From an uncultured Prevotellaceae bacterium (lineage in GTDB: Bacteria > Bacteroidota > Bacteroidia > Bacteroidales > Bacteroidaceae), in contig CAMZHB010000085.1 in NCBI GenBank assembly GCA_947306605.1, forward strand, positions 1 to 7,205: a DNA stretch of 7,205 nt. The letters run 5' to 3'. The notes below the pieces were generated by a model. It had not been told where the DNA came from. It did no database searches and saw only the letters and a program-made list of their open reading frames with translations. Below are positions 1 to 6,145 of this stretch, one piece after another; the first letter of the stretch is position 1; each line of letters opens with the position of its first letter. Both the position numbers and the translations under genes were made by a program.

Positions 1-1494
1 ACGTTTGCGCTCAACATCAATGAGCAAGTCATCAAGAGCCAGGCCGACGCCATGGTAAAGACCGGGCTGGCCAAAGCCGGTTACAAGTTTGTGAACATCG
101 ACGACGGTTACTGGGATGGCCGCGGCGAGGACGGCAAGCTCCGCCTCAACACCAAGCTCTTCCCCAGTGGCATGCGTGCTCTGACCGACTATATCCATTC
201 CATCGGACTGAAAGCCGGTATCTACAGCGACGCCGGCGACAACACCTGCGGCTCCGGCGGTGTGTCCAAGTGGGGACTGGGCGTAGGCTTCTGGCAACAC
301 GAGCTGGAAGACTGCCAACTCTACTTTGACGACTGGAACTTCGACTTCATCAAGGTGGACTACTGCGGCGGCAACCACGCCAAACTCGACGAACGTGAGC
401 AGTATACCAAAATTTCCAACGCAATCAAGTCATGCAAGAAGAAGGGCATCGTCTTCAACGTGTGCCGTTGGGCTTATCCCGGCACATGGATCAGCGAGGT
501 GTCCGACTCCTGGCGCACCACGGGCGACATTTACTGCGCTTGGGTCAGTGTCAAGAGCATTGTGAAGGAAAACCTCTACATCCAGGCCTACACCGGCGGC
601 GGTCACTACAACGACCCCGACATGCTCGAGATAGGACGTACCCTGGCTCCCGACGAGGAGAACACGCACATGGCCTACTGGTGCATCGCCAGTTCGCCCC
701 TGCTCATCGGCTGCGACATGACCACCATTCCCGAGTATTCGCTCAACCTGCTGAAGAATAAAGACCTCATCGCCATGAACCAAGACCGCCTCGGCCTCGG
801 TGCCCCCGTGGTACAGCGCGAAGGTGACGTTTACGTAGTGGCCAAGGACATGGAAAAGATTTTCGGCAAGAAGCGTGCCGTCGTGGTGATGAACCTCACC
901 GACGAGGTGAAGACCATCAACGTTGACGTCAACGCCCTCGGCTTCACCGGCGCCGTGCAGTGGTACGACTGCCTGATACATGCAGACGTGTACTACGGCA
1001 CAGGCAACTACGCCGTGACCATTCCCGCCCACGGCTCAAAGGCTTTCTTCGTCACCGGCAAGCGCATCGAGAAGACCCTCTATCAGGCTGAGGAAGCTTG
1101 GCTGAAGGCTTATCATGAACTCGGCAAAGGCCGTCCCACACCGCTCTACCTGCCCAACGAGACCGCAGATCAGGGCGAATACGTGGGCAAGCTCGGCTTC
1201 GTGGACGGCATGACCGACAACTACCTCGAGTGGCGCAACGTCTACAGCAAGAAGGGCGGCAAGTACAAGATGACCATCCGCTATGCCTGCGGTGACCCGC
1301 TCGCCATGGCTGTCAGCGTGAACGGCACGCCCGTGACCAAGCTCACCCCTCTCTTGAGCGGCGACTACCTCAACCGCTGGGCCGACGTGACCGTTGAAAT
1401 TACCCTCAAGAAAGGTCTCAACACCATACAGCTCAGCAATCCCACGGCTCCCATGCCCAACCTGGACTGCTTGAAGCTTACCGCCATGAAATAA
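1..1494 (+). CDS. GH27 alpha-galactosidase-like glycoside hydrolase with C-terminal carbohydrate-binding-like module (5' partial)
   Basis: Predicted glycosidase removing terminal alpha-galactosyl (possibly beta-L-arabinopyranosyl) residues from plant polysaccharides or oligosaccharides. The frame is open to the left edge, so the start and any signal peptide lie outside; the ATG at 52 is internal because the GH27-like residues ADAMVKTGL span it. Seen motifs are VNIDDGYW near 91-114, GIYSDAG near 220-240, FIKVDYCGG with the expected nucleophile Asp at 358-360, and NDPDMLEIG with the expected acid/base Asp at 619-621. A beta-sandwich region follows the barrel (about 820-1060). The tail from about 1078 (LYQAEEAW to the end) resembles a CBM35/CBM6-type module, ending in the typical LDCLKL strand. 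Both catalytic residues are intact. The gene ends in TAA and is followed by a strong terminator, so it closes its transcription unit. Family assignment is secure; the exact substrate and the CBM family are inferred. Confidence 0.93.
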   Translation, partial: TFALNINEQVIKSQADAMVKTGLAKAGYKFVNIDDGYWDGRGEDGKLRLNTKLFPSGMRALTDYIHSIGLKAGIYSDAGDNTCGSGGVSKWGLGVGFWQHELEDCQLYFDDWNFDFIKVDYCGGNHAKLDEREQYTKISNAIKSCKKKGIVFNVCRWAYPGTWISEVSDSWRTTGDIYCAWVSVKSIVKENLYIQAYTGGGHYNDPDMLEIGRTLAPDEENTHMAYWCIASSPLLIGCDMTTIPEYSLNLLKNKDLIAMNQDRLGLGAPVVQREGDVYVVAKDMEKIFGKKRAVVVMNLTDEVKTINVDVNALGFTGAVQWYDCLIHADVYYGTGNYAVTIPAHGSKAFFVTGKRIEKTLYQAEEAWLKAYHELGKGRPTPLYLPNETADQGEYVGKLGFVDGMTDNYLEWRNVYSKKGGKYKMTIRYACGDPLAMAVSVNGTPVTKLTPLLSGDYLNRWADVTVEITLKKGLNTIQLSNPTAPMPNLDCLKLTAMK

Positions 1495-1525
1495 AAGACA
1501 CGAAGCTTCCCTTTCTTTGATACTT

Positions 1526-1559
1526 CCGTGTTGTCACGCAGGTGACAACACGGTTTTTT
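1526..1559 (+). terminator. Intrinsic terminator of the GH27 gene
   Basis: A perfect 12-bp stem (CCGTGTTGTCAC at 1526-1537 pairing with GTGACAACACGG at 1542-1553) with the 4-base loop GCAG is followed directly by six T residues at 1554-1559. It lies about 30 bases after the GH27 stop codon. This is a textbook rho-independent terminator for rightward transcription. On the opposite strand there is no T run after the stem, so it appears one-directional. Confidence 0.93.
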
Positions 1560-1583
1560 CATAATAATACGCCTCTCACAAAT

Positions 1584-1600
1584 AAAATTCGTACCTTTAC
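1584..1600 (+). promoter_or_regulatory. Putative Bacteroidetes-type -7 promoter element for the WbqC gene
   Basis: TACCTTTA at 1592-1599 is close to the Bacteroidetes -7 consensus TAnnTTTG and sits in the 17-base string AAAATTCGTACCTTTAC. It lies after the GH27 terminator and 27 bases before the WbqC start codon, so transcription would give a very short leader. I see no good TTTG -33 element at the usual 19-21 base spacing, so the call rests on the -7 box, its position and its near-duplicate before hppA. Confidence 0.45.
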
Positions 1601-1626
1601 ACCGTTTTTCAAGCCTACCGCCCCGC

Positions 1627-2265
1627 ATGTCCGCCACCGTCTGGCTGCCCACGGCCTACATGGGTCCCGTCAGTTACTACTGCAAGCTCTACGCCTGCGG
1701 CGAAGCCTGCGTCGACGGTTGGGAACACTATGTGAAACAGACCTACCGCAACCGTTGCGTCATCGCCTCGCCCCACGGGCCGCAGGCGCTCACCGTCCCC
1801 ATCGAGCGCAACGACCCCTCCCACACCGCCGTGCGCGACATCCGGCTGAGCAACCACGGCAACTGGCACCACCTGCACTGGCAGGCACTGGTCACCGCCT
1901 ACGACGCCAGCCCTTACTTCGAATACTACGCCGACGACCTGCGCCGTGTGCTCGACCGCCCCTACACCCATCTGCTCGACCTCAACGAAGCCTTGCGCGA
2001 AACCATCTGCGAACTCATCGGCCTGCATCCGGCGGTCCGTCTGACCGACTGTTACGAAGCCTGCCCCGACGGCCTCGACTGCCGGCAGCTCATCAGCCCC
2101 AAAGCCAAGCAGCCCGACCCCACGTTCCGCCCCGCGCCCTACTACCAGGTGTTCCGGCAACGCCACGGCTTCCTGCCCGACCTGAGCATCGTCGACCTCC
2201 TCTTCAACATGGGACCGGAATCTCTGCTCACCCTGCGCGACAGTTGCGCCGCGCCAACCGAGTGA
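1627..2265 (+). CDS. WbqC-family protein
   Basis: A complete 212-residue protein of the WbqC-like family, common in Bacteroidetes. It is named after a gene in an O-antigen cluster, and its biochemical activity is not established to my knowledge. Visible family features are the N-terminal WLPTAYMGPVSYY (residues 6-18), EHYVKQTYRNRC (33-44), HWQALVTAYDASPYFEYYADDL (84-105, given as family blocks HW, SPYFEYY and DDL), the segment around DCRQLISPK (151-159), and the C-terminal PYYQVF with GFLPDLSIVDLLFNMGPE (171-198). Length fits the family. ATG 1627 is preferred over the in-frame ATG at 1660 because the conserved LPTAY block precedes the latter. There is no signal peptide or membrane segment, so it is probably cytoplasmic. 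A terminator upstream and a hairpin repeat 21 bases downstream make it look like a single-gene unit. A role in glycan or envelope biosynthesis is only suggested by the family name. Confidence 0.9.
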   Translation: MSATVWLPTAYMGPVSYYCKLYACGEACVDGWEHYVKQTYRNRCVIASPHGPQALTVPIERNDPSHTAVRDIRLSNHGNWHHLHWQALVTAYDASPYFEYYADDLRRVLDRPYTHLLDLNEALRETICELIGLHPAVRLTDCYEACPDGLDCRQLISPKAKQPDPTFRPAPYYQVFRQRHGFLPDLSIVDLLFNMGPESLLTLRDSCAAPTE

Positions 2266-2286
2266 CGCACCCGCCTCTTCCGGAAG

Positions 2287-2345
2287 CAGAAGTCCGACTT
2301 CAAAAATCCGAAGCGGCGTCTCAAAATTTCGAGACGCCGCTTCGG
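2287..2345 (+). repeat. 59-bp structured intergenic repeat, copy 1
   Basis: The first of two copies, matching the copy at 4707-4765 at 54 of 59 positions. It contains a 13-bp palindrome GAAGTCCGACTTC (2289-2301), a CAAAAAT linker, and a perfect 15-bp stem (CCGAAGCGGCGTCTC at 2308-2322 with GAGACGCCGCTTCGG at 2331-2345) around the 8-base AAAATTTC. It begins 21 bases after the WbqC stop. On the plus strand the stem is followed by AAAAA, not T residues, so it is not a standard rightward terminator. On the minus strand it is followed by ATTTTTG, the order expected of a leftward terminator, although no leftward gene ends here. The strand label reflects only the shared orientation of the two copies. 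Confidence 0.9.
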
Positions 2346-2443
2346 AAAAACCAACTGCGTTTTCACGACGCCGGCAGCCCCTGTCGTTTCTTTTTTATGG
2401 TTTTCACAAAGATAAAGCGATTTTCATAAGGCTTTATTCACAG

Positions 2444-2460
2444 AAAATTCGTAACTTCGC
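2444..2460 (+). promoter_or_regulatory. Putative Bacteroidetes-type -7 promoter element for hppA
   Basis: TAACTTCG at 2452-2459 approximates TAnnTTTG and lies in AAAATTCGTAACTTCGC, which matches the element before the WbqC gene at 14 of 17 positions. It is 36 bases upstream of the hppA ATG, giving a leader of roughly 30 bases ending in the A-rich AAAAACAAAGATAAA directly before the start codon, with no clear Shine-Dalgarno sequence. A recognisable TTTG -33 box is not at the expected distance, so confidence is moderate. The rest of 2346-2443 is AT-rich with no gene that I can support. Confidence 0.45.
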
Positions 2461-2495
2461 GCTGATTTTCGGCCTATAACAAAAACAAAGATAAA

Positions 2496-4697
2496 ATGGA
2501 TTGGAGTTTATTTTGGTTAGTGCCCGTAGCCTCGCTCATCGCGCTGGGCTTCGCACTGTATTTTTTCCGTAAAATGAAGGGTGCCGACGAAGGCACATCA
2601 GAGATGAAACGCATCGCCCAGGCCGTGCGCGAAGGTGCCGGTTCCTACCTGCGCCAGCAGTACAAGGTGGTGGGCTACGTCTTCCTCGTACTCTTCATCC
2701 TCTTCGCCATCATGGCCTATGTGTTCCACATTCAGAACTCATGGGTACCCGTGGCCTTCCTCACCGGCGGTTTCTTCAGCGGTCTGGCCGGTTTCCTCGG
2801 CATGAAGACCGCCACCTACGCCTCTGCCCGCACGGCCAACGCCGCACGCAAGTCGATGGACGCCGGACTGAAGATAGCCTTCCGCAGCGGCGCCGTAATG
2901 GGCTTGGTAGTCGTTGGCTTCGGCCTGCTCGACATCTCGCTCTGGTTCATCATCCTTAACCGCTTCGACCCGGACGGTCTCATCAGTATCACGACCACCA
3001 TGCTGACCTTCGGCATGGGTGCCTCCATGCAGGCCCTGTTCGCCCGCGTGGGCGGCGGCATCTACACCAAGGCAGCCGACGTGGGCGCCGACATCGTGGG
3101 TAAGGTCGAAGCCGACATCCCCGAAGACGACCCGCGCAACCCCGCCACCATAGCCGACAACGTGGGCGACAACGTGGGTGACGTGGCCGGCATGGGCGCC
3201 GACCTCTACGAGAGCTACTGCGGTTCCATCCTGTCGACCGCCGCACTGGGTGCCGTGGCCTTCGCCGCCGGAGGCATGCAGTTCAAGGCCGTCATCGCCC
3301 CGATGCTCATCGCCGCCACCGGCGTGTTCCTCTCCCTCTTCGGCATCTTCCTCGTACGCACCAAGGAAGGCGCCACCATGAAAGACCTGCTCCACTCGCT
3401 GGGCGTAGGCACCAACGTGAGCGCCATACTCATCGCCGTCGCCACCTTCGGCATCCTCTATGCCCTGGGGCTCGAGAACTGGCTGGGACTCTCCTTCTCC
3501 GTCATCACAGGCCTGGCCGCCGGTGTCATCATCGGCCAAGCCACGGAATACTATACCAGCCACAGCTACCGTCCCACGCAGGCCATTGCCAAAGCATCGG
3601 AGACGGGCAGCGCCACCGTTATCATCAAAGGTATCGGCACGGGCATGATTTCCACCTGTATCCCCGTCGCCACCATCAGCGTGGCCATTCTGCTCAGCTA
3701 CCTCTGCGCCATCCACTTCAACGTGGCTGAAATGATGAGCGCCCACAACATCCAGATGGGCCTCTACGGCATCGGCATCGCCGCCGTGGGCATGCTCTCC
3801 ACCCTGGGCATCACCCTGGCCACCGACGCCTACGGTCCCATCGCCGACAATGCCGGCGGCAACGCCGAAATGAGCCAACTGGAGCCTTACGTGCGCCAGC
3901 GCACCGACGCCCTCGACGCCCTGGGCAACACCACGGCCGCCACGGGTAAAGGTTTCGCCATCGGCAGCGCCGCCCTCACGGCCCTCGCCCTGTTGGCCTC
4001 CTACATCGAAGAAATCAAAATCGCCATGGTCCGCGCCCTGAAGCACGGGCACGAGGCTTACACCTACGTGACCGGCGAAGTGTTTGACCCGAGCTCGGCC
4101 ACAATGCCCCAGTTCATGGACTTCTTCCAAGTGAATCTGATGAACCCGAAAGTGCTCATCGGCGTATTCCTGGGAGCCATGGCCGCTTTCCTGTTCTGCG
4201 GACTCACCATGGGAGCCGTGGGCCGTGCCGCACAGTCGATGGTCGAAGAAGTGCGCCGCCAGTTCCGGACCATCGCCGGCATCCTCGAAGGCAAAGCCAT
4301 ACCCGACTACAAGCGTTGTGTTGAAATATCCACCCGCGCCGCCCAGCGCGAAATGATTATCCCCTCCCTGCTGGCCATCATCATTCCTATCATCGTGGGC
4401 ATCATCCTCGGTGTTTCGGGCGTACTGGGACTGCTCGTGGGCGGTTTGGCAGCCGGCTTTACCCTCGCCGTGTTCATGTCGAACGCCGGCGGAGCGTGGG
4501 ACAACGCCAAGAAAATGGTTGAAGAAGGCAACTTCGGCGGCAAGGGCAGCGCCTGCCACAAGGCCACCATCGTGGGCGACACCGTGGGCGACCCCTTCAA
4601 GGACACCTCCGGCCCCAGCCTGAACATCCTCATCAAACTGATGTCGATGGTCAGCATCGTCATGGCCGGACTCATCCTCAGCTGCACGTTATTGTAA
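2496..4697 (+). CDS. hppA: Membrane-bound ion-pumping pyrophosphatase, K+-dependent, Na+-transporting type (probably Na+/H+)
   Basis: An integral inner-membrane enzyme that hydrolyses pyrophosphate and uses the energy to pump cations out of the cell. It is 733 residues long, as is usual, with about 16 hydrophobic segments. Diagnostic motifs are DVGADIVGKVE (195-205), DDPRNPATIADNVGDNVGD (211-229), DNAGGNAEM (451-459), SNAGGAWDNAKK (662-673) and GDTVGDPFKDTSGPSLN (694-710), which supply the Mg-pyrophosphate ligands. GNTTAATGKG (477-486) has Ala481 and Gly484, the pair typical of K+-dependent enzymes (K+-independent ones have Lys and Thr). Glu239 in ADLYESY sits where Na+-pumping enzymes carry the gate glutamate. 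Thr90, Phe94 and Asp146 agree with residues I recall as marking the dual Na+,H+ subgroup of Bacteroides vulgatus type. ATG 2496 begins a normal N-terminal membrane segment (DWSLFWLVPVASLIALG). The TAA stop is followed at once by a second in-frame TAA. A predicted promoter precedes it and it converges on the MATE gene, so it is probably transcribed alone. Confidence 0.97.
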   Translation: MDWSLFWLVPVASLIALGFALYFFRKMKGADEGTSEMKRIAQAVREGAGSYLRQQYKVVGYVFLVLFILFAIMAYVFHIQNSWVPVAFLTGGFFSGLAGFLGMKTATYASARTANAARKSMDAGLKIAFRSGAVMGLVVVGFGLLDISLWFIILNRFDPDGLISITTTMLTFGMGASMQALFARVGGGIYTKAADVGADIVGKVEADIPEDDPRNPATIADNVGDNVGDVAGMGADLYESYCGSILSTAALGAVAFAAGGMQFKAVIAPMLIAATGVFLSLFGIFLVRTKEGATMKDLLHSLGVGTNVSAILIAVATFGILYALGLENWLGLSFSVITGLAAGVIIGQATEYYTSHSYRPTQAIAKASETGSATVIIKGIGTGMISTCIPVATISVAILLSYLCAIHFNVAEMMSAHNIQMGLYGIGIAAVGMLSTLGITLATDAYGPIADNAGGNAEMSQLEPYVRQRTDALDALGNTTAATGKGFAIGSAALTALALLASYIEEIKIAMVRALKHGHEAYTYVTGEVFDPSSATMPQFMDFFQVNLMNPKVLIGVFLGAMAAFLFCGLTMGAVGRAAQSMVEEVRRQFRTIAGILEGKAIPDYKRCVEISTRAAQREMIIPSLLAIIIPIIVGIILGVSGVLGLLVGGLAAGFTLAVFMSNAGGAWDNAKKMVEEGNFGGKGSACHKATIVGDTVGDPFKDTSGPSLNILIKLMSMVSIVMAGLILSCTLL

Positions 4698-4706
4698 TAA
4701 CACGCA

Positions 4707-4765
4707 CAGAAGTCGGACTTCAAAAATCAGAAGCGGCGTCTCAGAATTTTGAGACGCCGCTTCTG
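4707..4765 (+). repeat. 59-bp structured intergenic repeat, copy 2
   Basis: The second copy of the element at 2287-2345, same orientation, differing at 5 of 59 positions. It has the palindrome GAAGTCGGACTTC (4709-4721), the same CAAAAAT linker and a perfect 16-bp stem (CAGAAGCGGCGTCTCA at 4728-4743 with TGAGACGCCGCTTCTG at 4750-4765) around GAATTT. The outer pair that is C-G in copy 1 is A-T here, and the innermost A-C mismatch of copy 1 is A-T here, so the stem is maintained by paired change. It starts 9 bases after the hppA stop codon, between two convergent genes. Confidence 0.92.
4722..4765 (-). terminator. Probable terminator of the reductase-MATE operon, possibly bidirectional
   Basis: Read on the minus strand, the 16-bp stem of the repeat (4765 to 4728) is followed by A and then five T residues (4726-4722), about 55 bases after the MATE stop codon. 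This fits rho-independent termination of the leftward operon. For rightward transcripts from hppA the stem is followed by TTCTTATCC, a weak U-rich tract, so it may also act on hppA. It lies inside repeat copy 2; terminator function is inferred from structure and from the convergent position. Confidence 0.7.
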
Positions 4766-4819
4766 TTCTTATCCGCAACTTTTTCCTTATCGAAAAGGGC
4801 CCATACCAAGGACCGACGT

Positions 4820-6145
4820 CTACAACTGGCGGTCCAGTCTGAAAGTGACGTGCGTCGCCCGGTGCAAGATGACGATGGCGACGGCTTCGATGAGATAGGC
4901 TATGAGATAACTGTACCAAAGAGCTCCCGGTTGCCAGCGCGACATGACCCACAGGACAGGTATCACGGTGAGCGAGAGCGCAAACGAGATGAACAAGGCC
5001 ATGTGGTGGTGATGGTACAGCTTATAGACAATCATGAGCACATAGATGTAGCAGAACGGTATGAAACTGAGCGCGAAGATGCGCAGGGCGTGGCTTCCCT
5101 CGCTGATGAACGATTGGTTCTCGGCTCCAAACAGCCGTACGAGCGACGACGGGGTGATCCATACAAAAAGACAGGTAATGACCATGGCAACCGTAATGAA
5201 ACGGAAAGCTTTGCTGATGACCATCCGGATACCGTCGGCATCGCCCTTGCCCACCTGAATGGCTCCCAACGACTGGAGGGTCTGGCACGTTCCCGAGAGG
5301 AACAGATTATAGACTTGCAGCAGGTTCATGCAAACAGCAAAGGCGAAGATGCCTGTACGCCCCAGTGTGCCGAGAACGATGGTGTTGGCAGAGAGCAGCA
5401 GCAACGTCAGACTGATGGAAGCGATGGCAAGCGGGGCTCCTTGCGAAACAATGCGCCGCCAGGAAGAGAACAGCCCGCTGCAATTGATTTCCAACTTGAG
5501 GTTGGACGGTTTTCTCCAATGTGAAAGCAGGATTGCTATGCCGATGAAATGACCCACGACGGTCGCCGCCGAAGAGCCTGCGATGCCCCACCCCAGCCAT
5601 TGTATGAAGACGATGTCGAGACAAAGGTTCGCCGCATTGTCTATGATGACAGCCAACGACACTAGCTTCGGACTGCCGTCAACACCGACCATCGTGCTTA
5701 ATCCCCACATCAGGATGAAAGCCGGATTGCCCAGCAGCAGCACCTGCATGTAGTCGCGGGCCAAGGGGAAAATCTGTTCGTTGCTGCAAAGCAGTCGGGC
5801 CGTCTGGTTCGGGAAGACAATGCCGCCGACTACCATCAACAGGAAGCCCACTCCCATGCTGAGCATAAAAGCACGCGTGAAAAGCTGACGGGCCTGCACT
5901 GTGTCCTTCTTCCCCAAGGCATAGGCCACCAGCATACCTGCTCCGGCGTTGATGAGCAAGTGCAAGGTATAGATGAACTGATTGATGGGCTTCGACAGAT
6001 TGATGGCACTCACGCCGTCCTCGTTGATGAGGTTACCCACGATAATGCCGTCGACCACATTCCCGAGACAGCCCGAAAGCGCCACAAGAATGTAAGCCCA
6101 AAGGTAGTTGTAGAATTGCTTGTTCAGTCCTTCGTCCATCATCAT
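4820..6145 (-). CDS. MATE-family multidrug/metabolite efflux transporter
   Basis: A 441-residue inner-membrane antiporter-type exporter of the MATE family (two MatE repeats, roughly residues 12-170 and 235-395), expelling small molecules at the expense of a Na+ or H+ gradient. The sequence is almost entirely hydrophobic segments, consistent with about 12 helices. Family-like stretches include the first-helix block with VDGIIVGNL (about residues 32-40), the INAGAGMLVAYALG region, and the second-half counterpart SQGAPLAIASISLTLLL. The start lies at a run of three ATG codons (6145, 6142, 6139); the first overlaps the stop of the upstream reductase gene in the sequence ATGA, pointing to translational coupling, and no strong Shine-Dalgarno is seen. 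A His tetrad (residues 378-381) lies just before a late membrane segment. Coupling to a thioester reductase suggests export of that enzyme's product, but the substrate cannot be read from the sequence. The general family is secure; the subfamily is not. Confidence 0.93.
   Translation of the reverse strand: MMMDEGLNKQFYNYLWAYILVALSGCLGNVVDGIIVGNLINEDGVSAINLSKPINQFIYTLHLLINAGAGMLVAYALGKKDTVQARQLFTRAFMLSMGVGFLLMVVGGIVFPNQTARLLCSNEQIFPLARDYMQVLLLGNPAFILMWGLSTMVGVDGSPKLVSLAVIIDNAANLCLDIVFIQWLGWGIAGSSAATVVGHFIGIAILLSHWRKPSNLKLEINCSGLFSSWRRIVSQGAPLAIASISLTLLLLSANTIVLGTLGRTGIFAFAVCMNLLQVYNLFLSGTCQTLQSLGAIQVGKGDADGIRMVISKAFRFITVAMVITCLFVWITPSSLVRLFGAENQSFISEGSHALRIFALSFIPFCYIYVLMIVYKLYHHHHMALFISFALSLTVIPVLWVMSRWQPGALWYSYLIAYLIEAVAIVILHRATHVTFRLDRQL

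Noticed and set aside
52..54. ATG at 52 as the true start of the GH27 gene
   Set aside because: Seventeen upstream codons are open and read as normal GH27 N-terminal sequence (NINEQVIKSQADAM), so the gene starts left of the window.
430..1032. 200-codon open frame antisense to the GH27 gene
   Set aside because: Val/His-rich shadow of a well-supported GH27 coding region; no start signal or recognisable domain.
1615..2166. 183-codon minus-strand frame opposite the WbqC gene
   Set aside because: Val/Gly-rich shadow translation of a conserved gene, with no independent support.
1542..2429. 295-codon plus-strand frame overlapping the WbqC gene
   Set aside because: Arg/Pro-rich, low-complexity translation that begins inside the terminator and runs through the repeat; the WbqC frame carries the conserved motifs.
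2397..2429. Ten-codon ORF (MVFTKIKRFS) upstream of hppA as a possible leader peptide
   Set aside because: It lies upstream of the predicted hppA promoter, has no ribosome binding site, and shows no codon pattern or attenuator-like structure after it.
2739..4559. 606-codon open frame on the minus strand, fully antisense to hppA
   Set aside because: Its product is very rich in His, Gly, Glu and Ala with no membrane or domain pattern, as expected when the third-position GC bias of hppA keeps the opposite strand free of stops. hppA itself is unmistakable.
2287..4765. The two 59-bp repeats as a CRISPR array or as transposon ends
   Set aside because: Only two copies lie 2.4 kb apart with complete unrelated genes between them, in direct rather than inverted orientation, with no target-site duplication or transposase; neither fits.
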